Of a DNA stretch of 63,102 nucleotides, positions 39,013-48,636 are shown one piece after another. Source of the stretch: Actinomycetota bacterium (GTDB lineage Bacteria; Actinomycetota; Geothermincolia; Geothermincolales; RBG-13-55-18); the NCBI GenBank assembly GCA_013178005.1, contig JABLXL010000025.1:1-63102 (forward strand), written 5' to 3'. Each line of letters begins with the position of its first letter. Positions within the stretch are counted from its first letter, which is position 1. The notes below the pieces were generated by a model, which worked only from the letters and a program-made list of their open reading frames with translations, did no database searches and had not been told where the DNA came from. The position numbers were made by a program, and so were the translations under genes.

Positions 39013-39813
39013 TCAGATGAGGAGCTCCGGCACGCGGCTCGCCAGGAGCAGCAGGACCAGCGCTTCGCAGAGCATCCCCGCCGCTCCAACGCAATCCCCC
39101 GTCACCCCTCCCAGGGCGCGCTTGAAGTAAGATCCGACAAGTTCGGAGAAGGCGAGGGCGAAAACGGCGAGAGCCGCGATGAGCACGGGTATCCGCACGA
39201 CGAAGACGAAGCACCCCGCGAGGGCAGCCAGGGCGATGGCGCTCGCCGCCGCCAGGCTCGCCGTCCTCGCGCCGGTGATGACGGCCGCTCCCGTTCCCTC
39301 CTCGCGAGCGTAGGGGAAGCGCACGCAGAGATAGGACATCGTCCACCTCCCCAGGACGGGGAAGGCGAGCAGTGCGGCCCAGCGCAGGCGCCCCGGGGAC
39401 GCAGACACGCGCGCCGGGAGGGCGTACACGGCGGCGAGCTCCACCAGCAGGAAAAGCGCCAGTGCGGTCACGCCCAGCGCGCCCGCCCGCGCGTCCTTCA
39501 TGATGCGCAGCCGCTCCTCGCGCGACCTCCTGCCCCAGAAGGCGTCGGCGACGTCCATGAGCCCGTCGTGGTGCAGCCCCCCAGTGAAGACGGCATAGAC
39601 CGCCAGCACCAGGGCGGCGGACAGGAAATGCGACACCCGGGGAAAGGCGTGCCCGCAAGCCCAGTCGACGAACACCAGCGCACCCCCCAGGGCGGCCCCC
39701 ACCAGGGGGAAAAAGGCCACCGATGCGGACAGGTCGCCCTTTTTCCCGCCGCGCGGCAGGGGCAACGCGGTCAGGAAACGGAAGGCGTCCAAGGCCGCGC
39801 CCATCACGCGCAC
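39013..39813 (-). CDS. cobS: Adenosylcobinamide-GDP ribazoletransferase (cobalamin synthase)
   Basis: Last membrane step: joins adenosylcobinamide-GDP and alpha-ribazole(-phosphate). 266 aa, about six membrane segments, with the Asp-rich metal motif GGLHHDGLMDVADAFWG and GVTGDCVGA near the C-terminus. It lies between cobT and cbiB. Confidence 0.95.
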   Translation of the reverse strand: MRVMGAALDAFRFLTALPLPRGGKKGDLSASVAFFPLVGAALGGALVFVDWACGHAFPRVSHFLSAALVLAVYAVFTGGLHHDGLMDVADAFWGRRSREERLRIMKDARAGALGVTALALFLLVELAAVYALPARVSASPGRLRWAALLAFPVLGRWTMSYLCVRFPYAREEGTGAAVITGARTASLAAASAIALAALAGCFVFVVRIPVLIAALAVFALAFSELVGSYFKRALGGVTGDCVGAAGMLCEALVLLLLASRVPELLI

Positions 39814-39961
39814 CCCCTCTCCGGGCTCGAGGACGCGGCATCGCTCACCGGCGCCTCGTCCGGCCCTCGTCCTCGCCGGCCATGGTGGCGGGGCGCCGGG
39901 GGCGACCCCAAACCGAGATGGCCACCGGCCTTATATCGAGCGCGCATGTCCGGCCGTTCCC

Positions 39962-41026
39962 TCAACCATCTCCTCCCTCCGGGCCCGATACCCCCGCTTC
40001 GCCGAAGGTGGCCATCTCGGAGAGGATCTTCAAGGCCGCCTCCACCAGGCTGAACCCCAGCGCGGCTCCCGTGCCCTCGCCCAGGCGCATGTTGGCCTGG
40101 ATGATGGGGTGGAGGCCCAGGCGCTCGAGGATCACGGCGTGGCCTCTCTCCACGGAGAGGTGCGAGGCGAGCATGAATCGCGGCGCCAACGGGCAGAGTC
40201 CCGCCGCCAGAAGGGCTCCGGCCCCCGAGATGAAACCGTCCACCAGCACGGGCCGGCGCGCGGCCGCCGCCGCCAGCATAACCCCAGCGATGGCCCCGAT
40301 CTCCAGCCCCCCCACCTTGGCGAGGACGTCGAGGGGGTCGGCGGGATCGGGTCTGTTCGCCTCCAGGGCCTTGCGTATGACCTCCACCTTGCGCTCGAGA
40401 CCCTCGTCGTCAAGCCCCGTGCCCCTGCCGGTGACCTCCCGCGGGTCCAACCCGGTCAACGCCGCGGTGATGGCGCTCGCAGCGGTGGTGTTCCCGATGC
40501 CCATATCGCCGGCGGCCAGGAAAGAGGCTCCTGCCTTAAGCTCCTCCTCCGCCACCTCTATGCCCGCCTCCACGCAGGCCCTCGCCTCCTCGCGGGACAT
40601 TGCCGGCCCCTCGGACATGTCGGAGGTGCCCCGCCTGACCTTGCGCACCGTCAGGCCCTCCGCCTCCACGTCCGCCGCCACCCCCACGTCCACCACCCGC
40701 ACCTCCGCCCCCACGTGGCGGGCGAGCACGTTGATGGCCGCCCCCCCGGCGAGGAAGTTGAGCACCATCTGGGCGGTCACGTCGCGCGGGTAGAGGCTGA
40801 CCCCGCGCGCGGTCACCCCGTGGTCTGCCGCCATGACCAGGACCACCTTGCGCCCCGGGCGCGGCATGGCCTCTCCCGTGATACCCGCGATCTTGATGGA
40901 TATGTCTTCCAGCACCCCCAACGCACCCGCGGGCTTGGTGAGCTGATCCTGGCGCTCCCGGGCTGCGCGCATCGCTCCCGCGTCCGGCTCGCTTATCCGT
41001 CCCAAGGTTTCCTCGAGCTTTGCCAT
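39962..41026 (-). CDS. cobT: Nicotinate-nucleotide-dimethylbenzimidazole phosphoribosyltransferase
   Basis: Activates the lower-ligand base by exchange with nicotinate mononucleotide. 354 aa with DQLTKPAGALG, AADHGVTARGVS, GDMGIGNTT and the catalytic Glu in RLGEGTGAA. It follows cobU by 49 bp. Confidence 0.97.
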   Translation of the reverse strand: MAKLEETLGRISEPDAGAMRAARERQDQLTKPAGALGVLEDISIKIAGITGEAMPRPGRKVVLVMAADHGVTARGVSLYPRDVTAQMVLNFLAGGAAINVLARHVGAEVRVVDVGVAADVEAEGLTVRKVRRGTSDMSEGPAMSREEARACVEAGIEVAEEELKAGASFLAAGDMGIGNTTAASAITAALTGLDPREVTGRGTGLDDEGLERKVEVIRKALEANRPDPADPLDVLAKVGGLEIGAIAGVMLAAAAARRPVLVDGFISGAGALLAAGLCPLAPRFMLASHLSVERGHAVILERLGLHPIIQANMRLGEGTGAALGFSLVEAALKILSEMATFGEAGVSGPEGGDG

Positions 41027-41075
41027 TTCCTTCCTTTCATCCTATGCACTTCCACGCGGCTTCCGCCGACCGGAC

Positions 41076-41648
41076 TCAAGGCTTAAGGCGCAAGGGCAAT
41101 CCCGCCGCCACCAGGTACGCCGCGTCCGCCCGCTCGGCCAGGCCCTGGTTCAACCTTCCCGCAAGGTCGCGGAACACGCGGCCCAGGCGGAAGGGCGGCA
41201 CCACCCCCATGCCCACCTCGTTGGCCACCACGATGAGCTCAGAGACCGACTCGCGCAGCCGGTCGACCAGCCCCAGCGCCTCATCCTCCACCTCATCCAT
41301 GCGGCGCAGCACCTCCTCCTCGGGCATGAGGCCCTCCTCCTCGACGGGCCAGTCCAGCCCGGCCCGCGCCATGAGGTTGGAGAGGTACACGGTGAAGCAG
41401 TCCATGAGCACCAGGTCCTCTTCCGGGGGAAGTTCGGGAAGGTGCACGCCGCCCGCGAGCTCCAGGGTGACCCAGCCCTCGGGACGTTCCTCGCGGTGCC
41501 TCCCTATCCGTTTCTCCATCTCCTCGTCACCCGGATCCGCGGTGGCGAGGAAGCAGACCCGCCGCCCCGAAGCGGCGGCCAGGCCTTGGGCGAAGGAGCT
41601 CTTCCCGCTGCGCGCTCCTCCCAGCACCAGGACCATGCGGTGTTCCAC
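41076..41648 (-). CDS. cobU: Adenosylcobinamide kinase / guanylyltransferase
   Basis: Phosphorylates adenosylcobinamide and transfers GMP to it. The P-loop GGARSGKSSFAQ lies near the N-terminus. The GTG at 41648 (190 aa) is preferred: AGGGGA sits 6 nt upstream, and any longer reading to 41753 would run through the riboswitch terminator. It is the first gene after the cobalamin riboswitch. Confidence 0.95.
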   Translation of the reverse strand: MEHRMVLVLGGARSGKSSFAQGLAAASGRRVCFLATADPGDEEMEKRIGRHREERPEGWVTLELAGGVHLPELPPEEDLVLMDCFTVYLSNLMARAGLDWPVEEEGLMPEEEVLRRMDEVEDEALGLVDRLRESVSELIVVANEVGMGVVPPFRLGRVFRDLAGRLNQGLAERADAAYLVAAGLPLRLKP

Positions 41649-41732
41649 AACCCATCCCCTTTCGTTCGTACTCTCGTCTTCCGCGCTCCGCCCTTCGCCG
41701 CGGGTCGAGGGGAAAGCGGGAGCGGGAAAAGA

Positions 41733-41764
41733 AAGCCCCGCTCTCTCACCCAAGAGCGGGGCTT
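41733..41764 (-). terminator. Riboswitch-linked intrinsic terminator
   Basis: Perfect 12-bp stem AAGCCCCGCTCT/AGAGCGGGGCTT with an 8-nt loop, followed on the minus strand by TCTTTTCCC. It lies between the cobalamin aptamer and cobU, so B12 binding most likely promotes transcription termination. Confidence 0.88.
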
Positions 41765-41805
41765 GTTTCCCGACTCGCCAGGTTTCTCCCTAGGGCGGAG
41801 AGCTA

Positions 41806-42003
41806 ACTGGCGCCTTCCGGGCAGGTCTTCTGACTCCTGGATCCTCGCTCCGCCCCTCCTTCCCAACGTGTCGTCAGTGGATAAGCGGGGCCTCGCTCCC
41901 CAGTCACAGCGGCGCTACCGTGCCGGATTCCCACCGGCTTCCCTCTTGGCCCTCTCGGGGCCCGGACGGCACTTTCCCGGCCGGTCGATCCAGCCGACAA
42001 CCG
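41806..42003 (-). promoter_or_regulatory. Cobalamin (AdoCbl) riboswitch
   Basis: The minus strand shows the B12 box GAGTCAGAAGACCTGCC at 41820-41836 and, about 75-110 nt upstream, the conserved core GGTGGGAATCCGGCACGG with CGCTGTGACTGG. The order and spacing match cobalamin riboswitches. It controls the cobU-cobT-cobS-cbiB-cobD-btuFC-ATPase-cobQ block through the terminator at 41733-41764. Confidence 0.93.
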
Positions 42004-42271
42004 AGGCCTCCCGTGATCGCCCAGCTCTCCATCGCGAGCGCCGCCGCGATCCCGTTCGGGCCCGTCACCGGCCGGCCTCTCGGCCGTTCCTTCTTATTCA
42101 TCTCTCAAGGAACGGACACGAAAATCCTAACACCGCGCATTGGGGCGGTCAAACCGGTGCCCCGCGCCCGGGGTCTTTTCCGTTACCCTCTCCCGCGCGC
42201 GCTTTGGAAACCAGGTGTGGCGCCATATCGCCCAGGTCGAAGGTTCGAGAGATCTCACCTTTTCTCCCGTC

Positions 42272-42365
42272 TAATTTGCTTGTTTTGCCAGGATGATGGG
42301 GCGGTCTCCCGACCCTTTTCCGCCCGGAAAGCGCCCGGCGAAACGATCCGGCATCTTTCGCCCGC
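42272..42365. repeat. Dispersed family A repeat, locus 2
   Basis: TAATTTGCTTGTTTTGCCAG is followed by a GGGCGGTCTCCCGACC, CCCGGAAAGCGCC, GAAACGATCCGGCAT core. It shares the leading 20 nt with the copy at 59364 (one mismatch) and the core with the tandem copies at 3578. It lies upstream of the riboswitch leader on the minus strand. The rest of 42006-42519 shows no gene. Confidence 0.8.
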
Positions 42366-42519
42366 TGAAAACGTCCTGCGCGGGTTCCCGCCGCAGTTCG
42401 CGACCCGCCACCGCGACGCGCTGGGCGCGCCCAGCCCGCCCGCGGCATGAAGCGCACGCCTCGGTAGGTTATATGCACTGGCGTCGTTCCCTCGCGATGC
42501 CTGCGCGGGAGGGCGGGTG

Positions 42520-43695
42520 TCAAACCCGCTCGACGACCATGGCGATGCCCTGGCCCCCGCCGATGCACAGGGAAGCCAGACCGTACCTCGCGTCGAGCTC
42601 CCTCATGGCGGTGAGCAGGGTGACCACGATGCGCGCGCCCGTGCACCCCACCGGGTGCCCCAAGGCGATGCCGCTGCCGTAGATGTTGGTTATCTCCGGG
42701 TTCAACCCCAGTTCCTTGATGCAGTAGTAAGCCTGGGAAGCGAACGCTTCGTTGAGCTCGATGGCCCCGATGTCATCGAGCTTCAATCCCGCCTTCTCAA
42801 GGGCTTTGGGTATGGCATATATAGGGCCCACACCCATGATATCGGGATCAACGCCCACGTAGGAGTAGGAGAGCACCTTGGCCAGGGGCTTCAAGCCGAG
42901 TTCCTCCACCCTCTTGCCGGACACCAGCACCAGGGCGGCGGCGGCGTCGTTGATGCCGGAGGCGTTGCCGGCGGTCACGGTGCCGTCCTTCTTGAAGGCG
43001 GGGGGCAGGGACGCGAGCTTCTCCAGGGTGGTGTCGGTGGGATGCTCGTCGGTGTCGATTACCTCCACTCCCTTGCGGGTCTTCACCTCCACGGGGACTA
43101 TCTCGTCCTTGAACTTGCCCGCCGCTATGGCCGCGAGCGCCCTCCTCTGGCTCTCCAGGGCGTAGCGGTCCTGCTCCTCGCGGGTGACGCCGAAGCGCTC
43201 CGCGATGTTCTCGGCCGTGAGCCCCATGATCAGCCCGTTGTAGGGATCGTGCAGCACTTCCCAGAGCCCGTCGATGAACTCCCCGCTGCGCATGCGCTTT
43301 CCCCAGCGCATGTCGTTGCTGTAGTAATGGATGGAGCTCATGTTCTCGGCGCCCCCCGCCACCACGACGCGGGAATCCCCCAGCCGGATGGCGCGCACGG
43401 CATCGATCAAGGCCTGCATGCCCGAGCCGCACCCCCGTATCACTCCCTCCGCGGGCACGGTGTAGGGGAGCCCCGCCTTGAGCGCTCCCAGCCTGGCAGC
43501 CAGGCAGTTCTCGTCCGTGCGGGGAACCACCTGGCCGAATATAACCTCGTCCACGTCGCCCGGGGAAATGCCCGCGCGTTTAATCGCCTCCTCGATGACG
43601 ATGCGCACCAGCTCTCCCGTCTTGACGTCCTTGAGGCCTCCTCCGAACTTCCCGATGGCAGTGCGACAGGCTCCTGCGATATAGACTTCCTCCAT
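42520..43695 (-). CDS. Acetyl-CoA acetyltransferase (thiolase)
   Basis: Reversible Claisen condensation or thiolysis of 3-ketoacyl-CoA. 391 aa, with catalytic residues C89 (IRGCGSGMQAL), H347 (ALGHPVG) and C377 (LCIGGGQG). Whether it is biosynthetic or degradative cannot be read from sequence. The nearby acyl-CoA dehydrogenase at 49346 would fit beta-oxidation. Confidence 0.95.
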   Translation of the reverse strand: MEEVYIAGACRTAIGKFGGGLKDVKTGELVRIVIEEAIKRAGISPGDVDEVIFGQVVPRTDENCLAARLGALKAGLPYTVPAEGVIRGCGSGMQALIDAVRAIRLGDSRVVVAGGAENMSSIHYYSNDMRWGKRMRSGEFIDGLWEVLHDPYNGLIMGLTAENIAERFGVTREEQDRYALESQRRALAAIAAGKFKDEIVPVEVKTRKGVEVIDTDEHPTDTTLEKLASLPPAFKKDGTVTAGNASGINDAAAALVLVSGKRVEELGLKPLAKVLSYSYVGVDPDIMGVGPIYAIPKALEKAGLKLDDIGAIELNEAFASQAYYCIKELGLNPEITNIYGSGIALGHPVGCTGARIVVTLLTAMRELDARYGLASLCIGGGQGIAMVVERV

Positions 43696-43748
43696 TTCTC
43701 CCTCCTTGCCTCCGTTCCTTTCAGCGACTCACGTTCCTCCGGCTCCCC

Positions 43749-43946
43749 TCATCGGCACGCCATGAAGCGCCGGATGGAGCGATCGTAGGTGCGCTCCACC
43801 TCCGGCGGGAAATAGCATGCCGGGAGCTCTCCATTGCGGCGGTGGTAGTGCAGGCATTCGCAGCAGTAGCCCTTGCGGGAGCAGGGCTCGTAGGTGCAGT
43901 TGCACTTCTCCAGGTTTGCCCGGTAATTCTTGCACTCCTGGGACAT
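43749..43946 (-). CDS. Cysteine-rich DUF6485-like small protein
   Basis: 65 aa with nine Cys (C5, C15, C17, C22, C28, C29, C31, C44, C64). The patterns [21 protein letters not shown] and LPACYFPP fit a small metal- or Fe-S-binding protein. The start at 43946 has GAGGAGG 5-6 nt upstream; longer in-frame starts to 44024 are unlikely. It follows no partner closely and ends 53 bp before the thiolase start. Function unknown. Confidence 0.85.
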   Translation of the reverse strand: MSQECKNYRANLEKCNCTYEPCSRKGYCCECLHYHRRNGELPACYFPPEVERTYDRSIRRFMACR

Positions 43947-44184
43947 GGGGACCTCCTCGTCACGTACTGACACGGCGTCGAAAAACGCCTTTATAAAATA
44001 AATCGCCGTCATGGCGGCGCGCAAGACGCAATGGTCGTGGGGATTGGGCGCGGCGAAACGCGGCGATTCCCACGGGCCGGCTCAGCGCGGATGCCCGAAG
44101 GCTCGCGTGGGGCAGATGCATGGGCTTATACGTTTCCTAGCAGACAAGCGATGGATGCTCTTCCCGCAGGGCTGGCATGAGGGC

Positions 44185-45003
44185 TCACCCTACCGCGGGA
44201 CCATAGATAATAACGATGTCTCCGGGGCATGAACCGGTGCGCGCCGCGAGGCTGCCCCCGTTCACACCCGCGGCCATCACCCCCGAGGAATCCTCGTAAA
44301 GCAATGCCTCCCCGACTTCCACCTCCCCGAAGGTGGAGGCCAGGACCGCCTCGACCTCCTCGTCGCCGATCCCCAGGATCACCCCCTCCCCCTCTCGGCA
44401 GCCCAGGGCCCTCACCTGCTCCGGGTGGGCGTTGAGGCGCAAGGACCCGAAGCGGTCGACGTCCACCACCGTGGCGTAGACTGCGCCCTCCCCCTCGCGG
44501 GCGCGTCCCCAGGGGGCGGGCACCAGGTTTCCGGGATCCATGGGCGATCCCATATCCCTGGGGTCCGCTCCCAGGGACAGGTGTGCCGCCACCGGCGCGA
44601 AGATGTCGCGCGCGTGGAAGGTAGGGTGCACGGGGCGGCGGAAGAACTCCTGGTTGTCGAGGAAGTACGCCTCCGTCACTCCCCCGAGCCTCTCCGCCGC
44701 GGGCATGAGAAGGCCGTTGTCCGGCCCCACCAGCATGTCCCCCCGGGCCGCGCGCAGGGCCACCGCCAGGCGACTCGTCCCCACCCCGGGGTCCACCACC
44801 GCGAGGTGCACGCCCACCGGCACGTGGGGGAGGGCCGCGGCGAGCAGGAAGGACCCCTTCCCGATATCGAAGGGAGGGATGTCGTGGGCGATGTCCAGGA
44901 TCACCGCGGCGGGGTTGATGGAGAGGATCACTCCCTTGACCGTCCCCACCCATTCCTCCGAGAGCCCGAAATCGCTGGCGAAGGTGATGATCTTATTCAC
45001 CAT
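44185..45003 (-). CDS. SAM hydroxide adenosyltransferase (DUF62 family)
   Basis: Family related to fluorinase/chlorinase; most members hydrolyse S-adenosylmethionine to adenosine and methionine. 272 aa, with FASDFGL near the start, VDPGVGTSR (Asp and Arg of the hydrolase set), GPDNGLL and [17 protein letters not shown] (His), matching the hydroxide-type rather than halogenase-type enzymes as far as can be seen. It overlaps yjbQ by 11 nt. Confidence 0.9.
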   Translation of the reverse strand: MVNKIITFASDFGLSEEWVGTVKGVILSINPAAVILDIAHDIPPFDIGKGSFLLAAALPHVPVGVHLAVVDPGVGTSRLAVALRAARGDMLVGPDNGLLMPAAERLGGVTEAYFLDNQEFFRRPVHPTFHARDIFAPVAAHLSLGADPRDMGSPMDPGNLVPAPWGRAREGEGAVYATVVDVDRFGSLRLNAHPEQVRALGCREGEGVILGIGDEEVEAVLASTFGEVEVGEALLYEDSSGVMAAGVNGGSLAARTGSCPGDIVIIYGPAVG

Positions 45004-45397
45004 GGGGAATCACCGTCACCATTATGCGCCTGCGGCGCGGCCCGTCGAACTCGCAGAGGAAGATCCCCTGCCAGGTGCCCAGCGAGAGATCCCCGGACTC
45101 CACGGGCAGCGCCTGCGAGAAGCCCATCATGCTCGCCTTGATATGAGCGTCTGCGTTCCCCTCGCGGTGGCGGTAGCGTCCCCTGGGCACCAGCCGCTCC
45201 AGGTGCTCGAGGATGTCCGCCGCCACGGCGGGATCCGCGCTCTCGTTGACCGTGACGCCGGCTGTGGTGTGGGGCACGTACACCACGCATACCCCCTCCT
45301 CCACTCCCGCGCGCCTCACCGCCTCGCGCACCTTCGCGGTGATGTCCACCATCTGGCCGCGCGCCGACGTGGAGACCTCGAAAGTCTCGAAAGCCAT
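44993..45397 (-). CDS. YjbQ / UPF0047 family protein
   Basis: 134 aa single-domain protein with [26 protein letters not shown] and [15 protein letters not shown], all conserved in the YjbQ family. Members have weak thiamine-phosphate synthase activity in vitro; the physiological role is unclear. The start at 45397 follows GGGGTGAGAGG. It lies directly after a ThDP-dependent enzyme gene (4-bp gap), which may be meaningful. Confidence 0.92.
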   Translation of the reverse strand: MAFETFEVSTSARGQMVDITAKVREAVRRAGVEEGVCVVYVPHTTAGVTVNESADPAVAADILEHLERLVPRGRYRHREGNADAHIKASMMGFSQALPVESGDLSLGTWQGIFLCEFDGPRRRRIMVTVIPHGE

Positions 45398-45401
45398 CCT
45401 C

Positions 45402-47075
45402 TCACCCCATTCCCATGCGCAGGGTGGCCTCCAGGTTGAGGGGAGGAAGGTCGTCGGGGTCGATGATGACGTCCACCACCGCCGGCCCGGGCGCGGACAG
45501 CGCCTCCTCCAGCACGGGCACGATCTCATCCGGCCTCTCCAGCCTCCACCCCGCCGCCCCGAAGGTGCGCGCCAGGGCGGCGAAATCGGGATTGCCGTGG
45601 CAGGTCCCGAGTATCCTGCCCCCGCACTGCAGGCGCTGCCTGAGGTTGAGCACCCGGTACATGTTGTCGTTGATCACCAGGACCCGCACCTTGATGCCCT
45701 CGCGGCAGGCCGTCTCCAGGTCCTGCAGGGTCATCATGAAATCCCCGTCCCCAAGGATAGCCACCACCTCTTTCTCCGGGTGAACCAGCTTCGCCGCCAG
45801 CGCCGCGGGGAAGCCGAAGCCCATGGCGCCGAAGTTGACGGCGGAGAGGTAGGTGAGGGGCTCGCGGCAGGGCAGGAAGGCCATGGGGTAGAGGACATGG
45901 GTACCTCCTCCCACGGTGACGATGTGCCTCTCGGGCAGGAGGCGGGAGAGCTCGTGTATCACGCGGCCCGGGGACAGGGGCACCTTGTCTGAGGTAACGG
46001 CCTCGTCCAGGCGCGTTTTCCATTCCCGCCGTTTATCTTCCAGTATCTTCCACCACTCCGCGCGGGCCGGCGGGGGGTAATCCCGCAACGCGCCCAGCGC
46101 CTCGGAGAGGAAGTCCTTCACGTCGGCCTCCACCATGTGCTGGGCCCGGAAGCGGCTGGTGAGCATGGCCCCGAGGTCGATGTTCACCAGTATCACCTCG
46201 CCGCTCACGGGCAGGGTGTACTCGTAGGTGGTCATGTCCGAGAGGGTGCACCCCAGCCCCAGCACCACGTCGGCCCCGCTCAAGGCGGCGTCGGCCACGG
46301 TGTTCCCTCCCCCGAAGCCGGCGCGCCCCAGGCACAGCGCGTGGTCCTCGGGGATGGTCCCTCGTCCGTTGCCCGTGGTGATCACCGGGGCCTGCAGGGC
46401 CTCCGCCAACCGGACCATCAGCTCGGAGGAACGCGAGTAAGCCACGCCGCCGCCGGAGAGCAGCAGGGGCCGTCCAGCGCCCTTGATCAACTCCAGAGCC
46501 CGCCATACGTCCTCCACGTGGAGCGGCGGGCGGTACTCCGGGGCGAGGCGGAAGAGGGGCCGGTCCTCTCCCGACTCCTCGCCCCACACGTCCTCGGGGA
46601 CCTCTATGAGCACCGGCCCCCGCGCCCCCGAAACGGCGAGGCTATGGGCTTTCGAAAAGACCGCGGCCGCGCTCGCCGCGTCCTCCACCCTGAACACTCC
46701 CTTGCAAAGGGGCGCGAATATGGCCGTGTGGTCCGCCTCCAGCATGCCGTCGGACCCCTTCAGCCGCCTCTTCACCGCCCCGCTGAGGAGGATGAGAGGG
46801 CTGCAGTCCTTATAGGCGTTGCCCACCGAGATCAGGGCGTTGAGGGTGCCGGGGCCGGAATGGGTGAGGGCCACCCCGGGGACCCCTGTGAGGCGTCCCT
46901 CCGCGTCCGCCATGCTCGCCGCAACCTGCTCGTGGCGGCAGGATACGTACCTTATCTCGTCCTGGTGGTCGTAGAGGGCGTCGACGAAGGAGAGGTTCGA
47001 AGTCCCTATCACCCCGTATATCCTCTTCGCTCCCATGGCCTTGATGCCCTCGATGAGCACTTGCGCGCAGTTCAT
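45402..47075 (-). CDS. ThDP-dependent enzyme, acetolactate-synthase-like
   Basis: 557 aa with the three-domain POX/AHAS architecture. The ThDP-activating Glu is E49 ([11 protein letters not shown]). The central domain is TPP_enzyme_M, and the Mg-ThDP motif begins [11 protein letters not shown] and ends about 27 residues later at INDN. Acetolactate synthase usually has a partner regulatory subunit, absent here. Acetolactate synthase, a 2-oxoacid decarboxylase or another C-C lyase are all possible. It clusters with a 2-hydroxyacid dehydrogenase. Confidence 0.88.
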   Translation of the reverse strand: MNCAQVLIEGIKAMGAKRIYGVIGTSNLSFVDALYDHQDEIRYVSCRHEQVAASMADAEGRLTGVPGVALTHSGPGTLNALISVGNAYKDCSPLILLSGAVKRRLKGSDGMLEADHTAIFAPLCKGVFRVEDAASAAAVFSKAHSLAVSGARGPVLIEVPEDVWGEESGEDRPLFRLAPEYRPPLHVEDVWRALELIKGAGRPLLLSGGGVAYSRSSELMVRLAEALQAPVITTGNGRGTIPEDHALCLGRAGFGGGNTVADAALSGADVVLGLGCTLSDMTTYEYTLPVSGEVILVNIDLGAMLTSRFRAQHMVEADVKDFLSEALGALRDYPPPARAEWWKILEDKRREWKTRLDEAVTSDKVPLSPGRVIHELSRLLPERHIVTVGGGTHVLYPMAFLPCREPLTYLSAVNFGAMGFGFPAALAAKLVHPEKEVVAILGDGDFMMTLQDLETACREGIKVRVLVINDNMYRVLNLRQRLQCGGRILGTCHGNPDFAALARTFGAAGWRLERPDEIVPVLEEALSAPGPAVVDVIIDPDDLPPLNLEATLRMGMG

Positions 47076-47119
47076 GCCCCCTCCCTTTCTCTCTCACCGC
47101 GACTCAATGGCGCCCCCAG

Positions 47120-48103
47120 TCACTCCACTCCGTTAACGACGTAGAGGGGCTTTTCCCCCGAGAGAACCCTGGCGATATTCTCCATGGTGACCTGGAGCAT
47201 CCTCACCCGGCTCTCGTCGGTCCCCCCCGCGATGTGGGGGGAGAGGATGACCTTATCCGATGACAACAGGGGGTTGCCGGGGTCAACGGGCTCCCGGGTG
47301 AAGACGTCTATGCCCGCTCCCGCCAGCCTCCCCTCCTCGAGCGCGGAAGCCAGGGCCTCCTCGTCGACCACTTCCCCCCGCGCCAGGTTGAGCAGGTAGG
47401 CATCGCTTTTCATGAGGGCCAGCCTTTCGGCGTCGATCAGGTGCCTGGTCTCCGGCGTGAGGGGAACGTGCAGAGACACTATATCGGAGGCGCGCAGCAG
47501 GTCCTCGAGTCCCACGCCCTCGGCCCCCAGCTCCTCTTCCTCCTCGGGGGAAAGGGGCTTGAGGTCATAATAGAGGATGCGGCACCCGAAGGCCCTGGCC
47601 CTCGTCGCCACCTCGCGACCGATATGGCCCATGCCCACGATACCCACGGTCTTGCCGTGGAGCTCGCGCATGCCCAGGGTGAAGATATCCGCCTGGCCCC
47701 ACTCCCCCCGCGCCGTCTTGGCGTGGAAGTAAAGCGCCCGCTTGAGCAGGCAGAGCATGAACATGATCGCCTGCTCCGCCACCCCGATGGCGTTGGCGGC
47801 TCCCACGTTGGCCACCGGGATGCCCGCCCTTCGCGTGGCCTCCAGGTCGATGTGCTGGTACCCGATGCTGGGTTGCTGGATAAGCCGGCACCCCCGCGCC
47901 GCCTCCGCCGTGCGCGCGTCGATGGGCAGCCGGAAGGTGAAATCGCCGACGATGATGTCGGCGCCCCTTACCGCTTCCTCCAGTCCCTCACCCGGATCGC
48001 CGGTGTATGCGAGGACCTCGATGTCCTCGCCGCCCGCCGACTGCGACGCCATGCCCTTTACCGCCTCCCCGGGTATGGGGGCGAGCACCACTATCTTGGC
48101 CAT
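47120..48103 (-). CDS. D-isomer-specific 2-hydroxyacid dehydrogenase
   Basis: NAD(P)-dependent reduction or oxidation of a 2-oxo/2-hydroxyacid pair. 327 aa from the ATG at 48103 (GGAGGTGATC upstream). GMGHIG at 158-163 binds the nucleotide, and the catalytic residues appear as R242 (ARGE), E271 (REP) and H290 (SPHIAGGT). The substrate is unknown. It is first in the cluster leading to the ThDP enzyme. Confidence 0.93.
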   Translation of the reverse strand: MAKIVVLAPIPGEAVKGMASQSAGGEDIEVLAYTGDPGEGLEEAVRGADIIVGDFTFRLPIDARTAEAARGCRLIQQPSIGYQHIDLEATRRAGIPVANVGAANAIGVAEQAIMFMLCLLKRALYFHAKTARGEWGQADIFTLGMRELHGKTVGIVGMGHIGREVATRARAFGCRILYYDLKPLSPEEEEELGAEGVGLEDLLRASDIVSLHVPLTPETRHLIDAERLALMKSDAYLLNLARGEVVDEEALASALEEGRLAGAGIDVFTREPVDPGNPLLSSDKVILSPHIAGGTDESRVRMLQVTMENIARVLSGEKPLYVVNGVE

Positions 48104-48636
48104 GATCACCTCCGGTCCACATCGTCCAAGCCATCCCGCGCCCCGGCCGTACAACCAGGTTATACCCCTTCCAGCGTTTATATATGCGGGAAGGAGACAG
48201 ACTCCCTTCGCTTCCGCAGGCGCGGGCACGAAGCCCGACCGTCGCGTTCCAGGAATCCCCGGCACTGCGAGGGGGTCGCCTTTGCCCAGGTGCGTGGATC
48301 GCCACCGCCGCCGTGCGAGCCGCCGCTGGCTTTCCGGCGCGCCCTACGGGCGGGATGATGGACGGCCGGAGGGATCCCTGCACGCGGTTCGTCGTGGATC
48401 TTCCCGCCTTGTCCCTCTGCAGATCTGGACAGGTGGTCTATACGAAAAAAGCCCGGGGGCTCGATAGAATCCCGGACTTGAAGGCGAGCGCGCAAAACGT
48501 CCGGCAGCTCCGTATTGGACGCCAACTAGAGAGGATGACCATTCAGCCCATGGTCGTTTCTCGTCTGGATCTTTGAAGACGGTCGAGATGGAACGGAGAT
48601 TACCTCGAGATCTAAGACCTGCCCTTTGATGCCGGC
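48104..48636. other. Intergenic region, no gene seen apart from a terminator
   Basis: About 530 bp. Apart from the terminator at 48444-48479 nothing convincing is visible; ORFs here have unnatural composition. Confidence 0.45.
48444..48479 (-). terminator. Intrinsic terminator downstream of the response regulator
   Basis: On the minus strand AAGTCCGGG pairs with CCCGGGCTT (one G-U pair) around a 13-nt loop, followed by TTTT. It lies about 160 bp after the regulator stop and would insulate the dehydrogenase cluster. Confidence 0.75.

Noticed and set aside
41649-41753. Longer CobU N-terminus
   Set aside because: It would be translated from the riboswitch terminator sequence and its composition is unnatural; the GTG at 41648 has a ribosome site.
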